A stretch of 37,693 nucleotides of DNA. It comes from an uncultured Pirellula sp. Its GTDB lineage: Bacteria; Planctomycetota; Planctomycetia; Pirellulales; Pirellulaceae. The notes below the pieces were generated by a model, which did not search any database, had not been told where the DNA came from, and worked only from the letters and a program-made list of their open reading frames with translations. The DNA lies in NCBI GenBank assembly GCA_903930765.1, contig CAIYZV010000013.1, positions 1 through 37,693 of the forward strand, written 5' to 3'. Shown here piece by piece: positions 35,929 to 37,693 of this stretch (position 1 is the stretch's first letter; each line of letters starts with the position of its first letter). The position numbers were made by a program, and so were the translations under genes.

Positions 35929-36336
35929 TTACCGGCCAACCATGGGTTGAGCATACCCCGGTGGCATCGCTGCACCTGTGGCTGGGTAACCCGTCCCTGG
36001 GATCGGTTGGCCATACACCGGAGCCGTCACGCCAGCCATCGGCACTCCAGCTGGCATCGCGCCGCCCGCCGGCATAGCCCCGGCTGGCATCGCCCCAACA
36101 GGCATAGCCGCTCCCGCAGGAACCGTAGCCCCCGGAGCGCCATAACCTGGATAATTCGTTGGGTAAGCAGGATACGTTGGGTACCCAGGTTGCGGTGCGC
36201 AGGTCTGAGGGCTCGAGCATCCCAATGCATGCCCCATAATTCCCAAGGCGATACAAACCGCTGTTTCCCTGAGACGAGTTTTCAAAACGCGGCTTTCCGC
36301 TGGAGTGCTGCTGGGATTTTTACACGCGTTCAACAT
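35929..36336 (-). CDS. Small Pro/Ala/Gly/Met-rich lipoprotein-like protein
   Basis: A 135-residue protein, family not recognised. A hydrophobic stretch (TAVCIALGIMGHALGC) ending in ALGCSS at about residue 40 looks like a lipobox, though Ala rather than Leu at the -3 position makes it imperfect. The mature part has no regular fold: Tyr/Pro repeats (YPTYPAYPTNYPGYG) then repeats of AMPAG/VPAG (for example MPVGAMPAGAMPAGGAMPAG), ending in GYAQPMVGR. It is probably exported and membrane-attached; function unknown. The ATG at 36336 has gagg about 9 bases upstream. It converges on the di-heme protein gene. Confidence 0.75.
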   Translation of the reverse strand: MLNACKNPSSTPAESRVLKTRLRETAVCIALGIMGHALGCSSPQTCAPQPGYPTYPAYPTNYPGYGAPGATVPAGAAMPVGAMPAGAMPAGGAMPAGVPMAGVTAPVYGQPIPGTGYPATGAAMPPGYAQPMVGR

Positions 36337-36581
36337 AGGTGCCGTCCTCAGGAAATCTTTAAAGTGGTTCGGGGAAATCCAACCAAACGTTGCTCCAACT
36401 CCGAGGCCTCGCTTGCAACCCCCTGAGCTGTCTCCGGGATAGTCTGAATTTCATGCAGCGGTGTCCATGCCAATCTGCAGTCGCCATTGCCCAATGGGCG
36501 ATATTTTTGCTACTAACGAGAAATGCTATGCCACGTAGGTACTTTCGAACCAACTCGACTCCTGCTCCCTAGGGATTGATC

Positions 36582-37130
36582 ATGCAAATCTCAATGAGAA
36601 TGCTTTTTTCCCTCTGGCCAGGAACGCTAGCCGCATGGCGGCTCGGCGACCCTCGGTCCCTTCTCATCGCGATCGCCTTTGGACTCATCGTTTGCACCGC
36701 CTGGATCGGAACCACCATTTGGCCGTTGTGGCTCGATTCATGGAAAATACGGGGATTGTGGTGCGTGGTAGCCGCCGGATCGCTGGTCTCTTGCGCACAC
36801 AATGCAATGGTAGGACTACTCTCTCGCCCTAAACTCAATATCGGTTGCCCCCTCGATCAATGGATGCTCGCGCAAGAACACTATTTGCAAGCAAACTACT
36901 TCGAGGCTGAACGCATCCTGCAACCATTCGCATTTGGAAAAAGTACCGACGTCGAAGCCGCATTGCTCCTTTCTTCAATCATGCGCAGGACCGAACGCTA
37001 CCATCAGTCCATGGAACTCCTGGACCAATTAGCACTCCTCGACAATGCATGGCGATGGCACGATGAGATCGCAAAAGAAAAGCGTTTGGTGCTCCAGCAA
37101 AAAGTTCGATCGCACACGGAAAGTCTCTGA
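36582..37130 (+). CDS. Small membrane protein with a soluble helical C-terminus
   Basis: A 182-residue protein, family not recognised. Two membrane helices are visible (SLLIAIAFGLIVCTAWIGT, about 27-45, and GLWCVVAAGSLVSCAHNAMVG, about 58-78). A soluble helical part follows with TPR-like pairing (MLAQEHYLQANYFEAERILQ, then EAALLLSSIMRRTERYHQSM), ending in a basic tail. It may scaffold membrane-associated partners. The frame opens at TTG 36576 but the ATG at 36582 has aggga 6-8 bases upstream. The next gene is clpC on the same strand, separated by about 395 bases, so they are probably transcribed separately. Confidence 0.72.
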   Translation: MQISMRMLFSLWPGTLAAWRLGDPRSLLIAIAFGLIVCTAWIGTTIWPLWLDSWKIRGLWCVVAAGSLVSCAHNAMVGLLSRPKLNIGCPLDQWMLAQEHYLQANYFEAERILQPFAFGKSTDVEAALLLSSIMRRTERYHQSMELLDQLALLDNAWRWHDEIAKEKRLVLQQKVRSHTESL

Positions 37131-37525
37131 TCCCACACGTTTTCTGTGATTCTCTCGAATCTCAATTCGTATATTGCCCAACTGTCTGATGGACACTTGG
37201 GCTATGCTTCGTTGGTATCCATCGTTGGCCCCCCTTCAATGCAATGATATCTATGCTGCAATGAAGAAAATTTGTCGGTCCTGCTACCGGAACGGGTTTT
37301 GCTGTATATATGTTCCATGAGGTGCGAACGGCACATTGCACGGGGAGTTTTTGATAAACACTTTCCCTTCGTAACCAATATTCGATAGGCCCTACGCAAC
37401 GACTTGGACCCCAGCCCGCTTTGGCGCTCAACGCACCCAGTATTTACGGCGTTAAACGCAACCAGTATTCACGGCGCTCAACGCACCCAGCGTTCGCAAC
37501 GCTGAACTTGAAAGGAAGGATTGAG
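37131..37525. other. Intergenic gap and clpC leader with a 25-base tandem repeat
   Basis: No credible gene. The gap carries the tandem repeat at 37423-37497 in the last 100 bases before clpC and should hold the clpC promoter. A strong ribosome site (aaaggaagg) lies just before the clpC ATG. No CtsR-like or CIRCE-like operator was recognised by eye. Confidence 0.55.
37423..37497 (+). repeat. 25-base tandem repeat, three units, in the clpC leader
   Basis: Units at 37423-37447, 37448-37472 and 37473-37497, each starting ggcg and sharing the core acgca-cccag/accag. Units 1 and 2 both end in tatt-x-ac; units 1 and 3 share ggcgctcaacgcacccag. It sits about 28 bases before the clpC start, on the leader transcript if the promoter lies upstream. 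Confidence 0.9.
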
Positions 37526-37693
37526 ATGTACGAACGATTTACGGACCGCGCTCGCAAAGTCATGCAGTTGGCCAACCAAGAGGCCCAGCGGTTCAACCAC
37601 GAATACATTGGTACCGAGCACATCCTTCTCGGACTCGTCAAGGAAGGAAGCGGTGTTGCCGCCAACGTTCTCAAGAATCTCGATATCGATTTG
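37526..37693 (+). CDS. clpC: ATP-dependent Clp protease ATPase subunit ClpC (5' part, cut by window edge)
   Basis: The first 56 residues are present: [20 protein letters not shown], followed by [20 protein letters not shown], the N-domain of ClpC/ClpA Hsp100 proteins. The full protein would be around 800-850 residues with two AAA+ domains and a middle domain, forming a hexamer that unfolds substrates for ClpP. The ATG at 37526 follows aaaggaagg at a good distance. The coding sequence runs past the end of the window, so nothing can be said about the rest. Confidence 0.95.
   Translation, partial: MYERFTDRARKVMQLANQEAQRFNHEYIGTEHILLGLVKEGSGVAANVLKNLDIDL

Overview
The window looks like chromosomal DNA of a planctomycete, most likely Pirellulaceae (Rhodopirellula-like). 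The grounds are the moderately high G+C content, the c-type heme domains of the planctomycete kind, a sialidase-like exported protein, and a 3156-residue surface protein. That protein begins with the RxERLExRxxLA-type leader common in planctomycete exported giants and ends in dockerin-like calcium repeats. No phage, insertion sequence, CRISPR array, tRNA or rRNA was seen. Most genes are housekeeping and lie in short operons on both strands.

Layout. 1-2900: exported sialidase-like protein, thioredoxin-fold protein, ispF (all +). 2954-5946 (-): glnB followed by glnD, the P-II protein and its uridylyltransferase. 6229-6948 (-): hisA. 7286-8520 (+): small TPR protein and a TIM-barrel sugar isomerase/epimerase. 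8716-10771 (-): methyltransferase followed by an S41 C-terminal processing protease. 10887-14203 (+): Ski2-like helicase overlapping a TauE/SafE permease by 4 bases. 14277-15332 (-): membrane-anchored proline-rich protein. 15767-16840 (+): exported DUF1573 protein. A near-ideal bidirectional terminator at 16948-16984 separates it from the giant gene at 17042-26512 (-). 26966-29957 (+): GT87-type mannosyltransferase and an AsmA-like protein. 30467-32762 (-): ABC-F ATPase followed by tsaE. 32886-33485 (+): recR. 33772-35826 (+): di-heme cytochrome-like exported protein. 35929-36336 (-): small MPAG-repeat lipoprotein. 36582-37130 (+): small membrane protein. From 37526 (+): the start of clpC, cut by the window edge.

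The most notable object is the giant protein. It has a subtilisin-family (S8) domain with an intact Asp/His/Ser triad, a choice-of-anchor-D-like domain, an SdrD-B-like domain, a P-type (proprotein-convertase) domain, 19 cadherin-like repeats of about 100 residues, an Ig-like domain and a dockerin-like pair. Within the array, repeats 2-6 and 7-11 are two 502-residue blocks that match unit by unit, so the array seems to have grown by duplication of a five-repeat block.

The second notable pattern lies outside genes. At least ten short tandem or near-tandem duplications, mostly with 13-18 base units and one with 25, lie in the intergenic gaps. Each has its own unrelated sequence. One overlaps the 3' end of ispF and repeats its stop codon in frame four times. 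This suggests a recurrent local duplication process in this genome rather than a dispersed repeat family.
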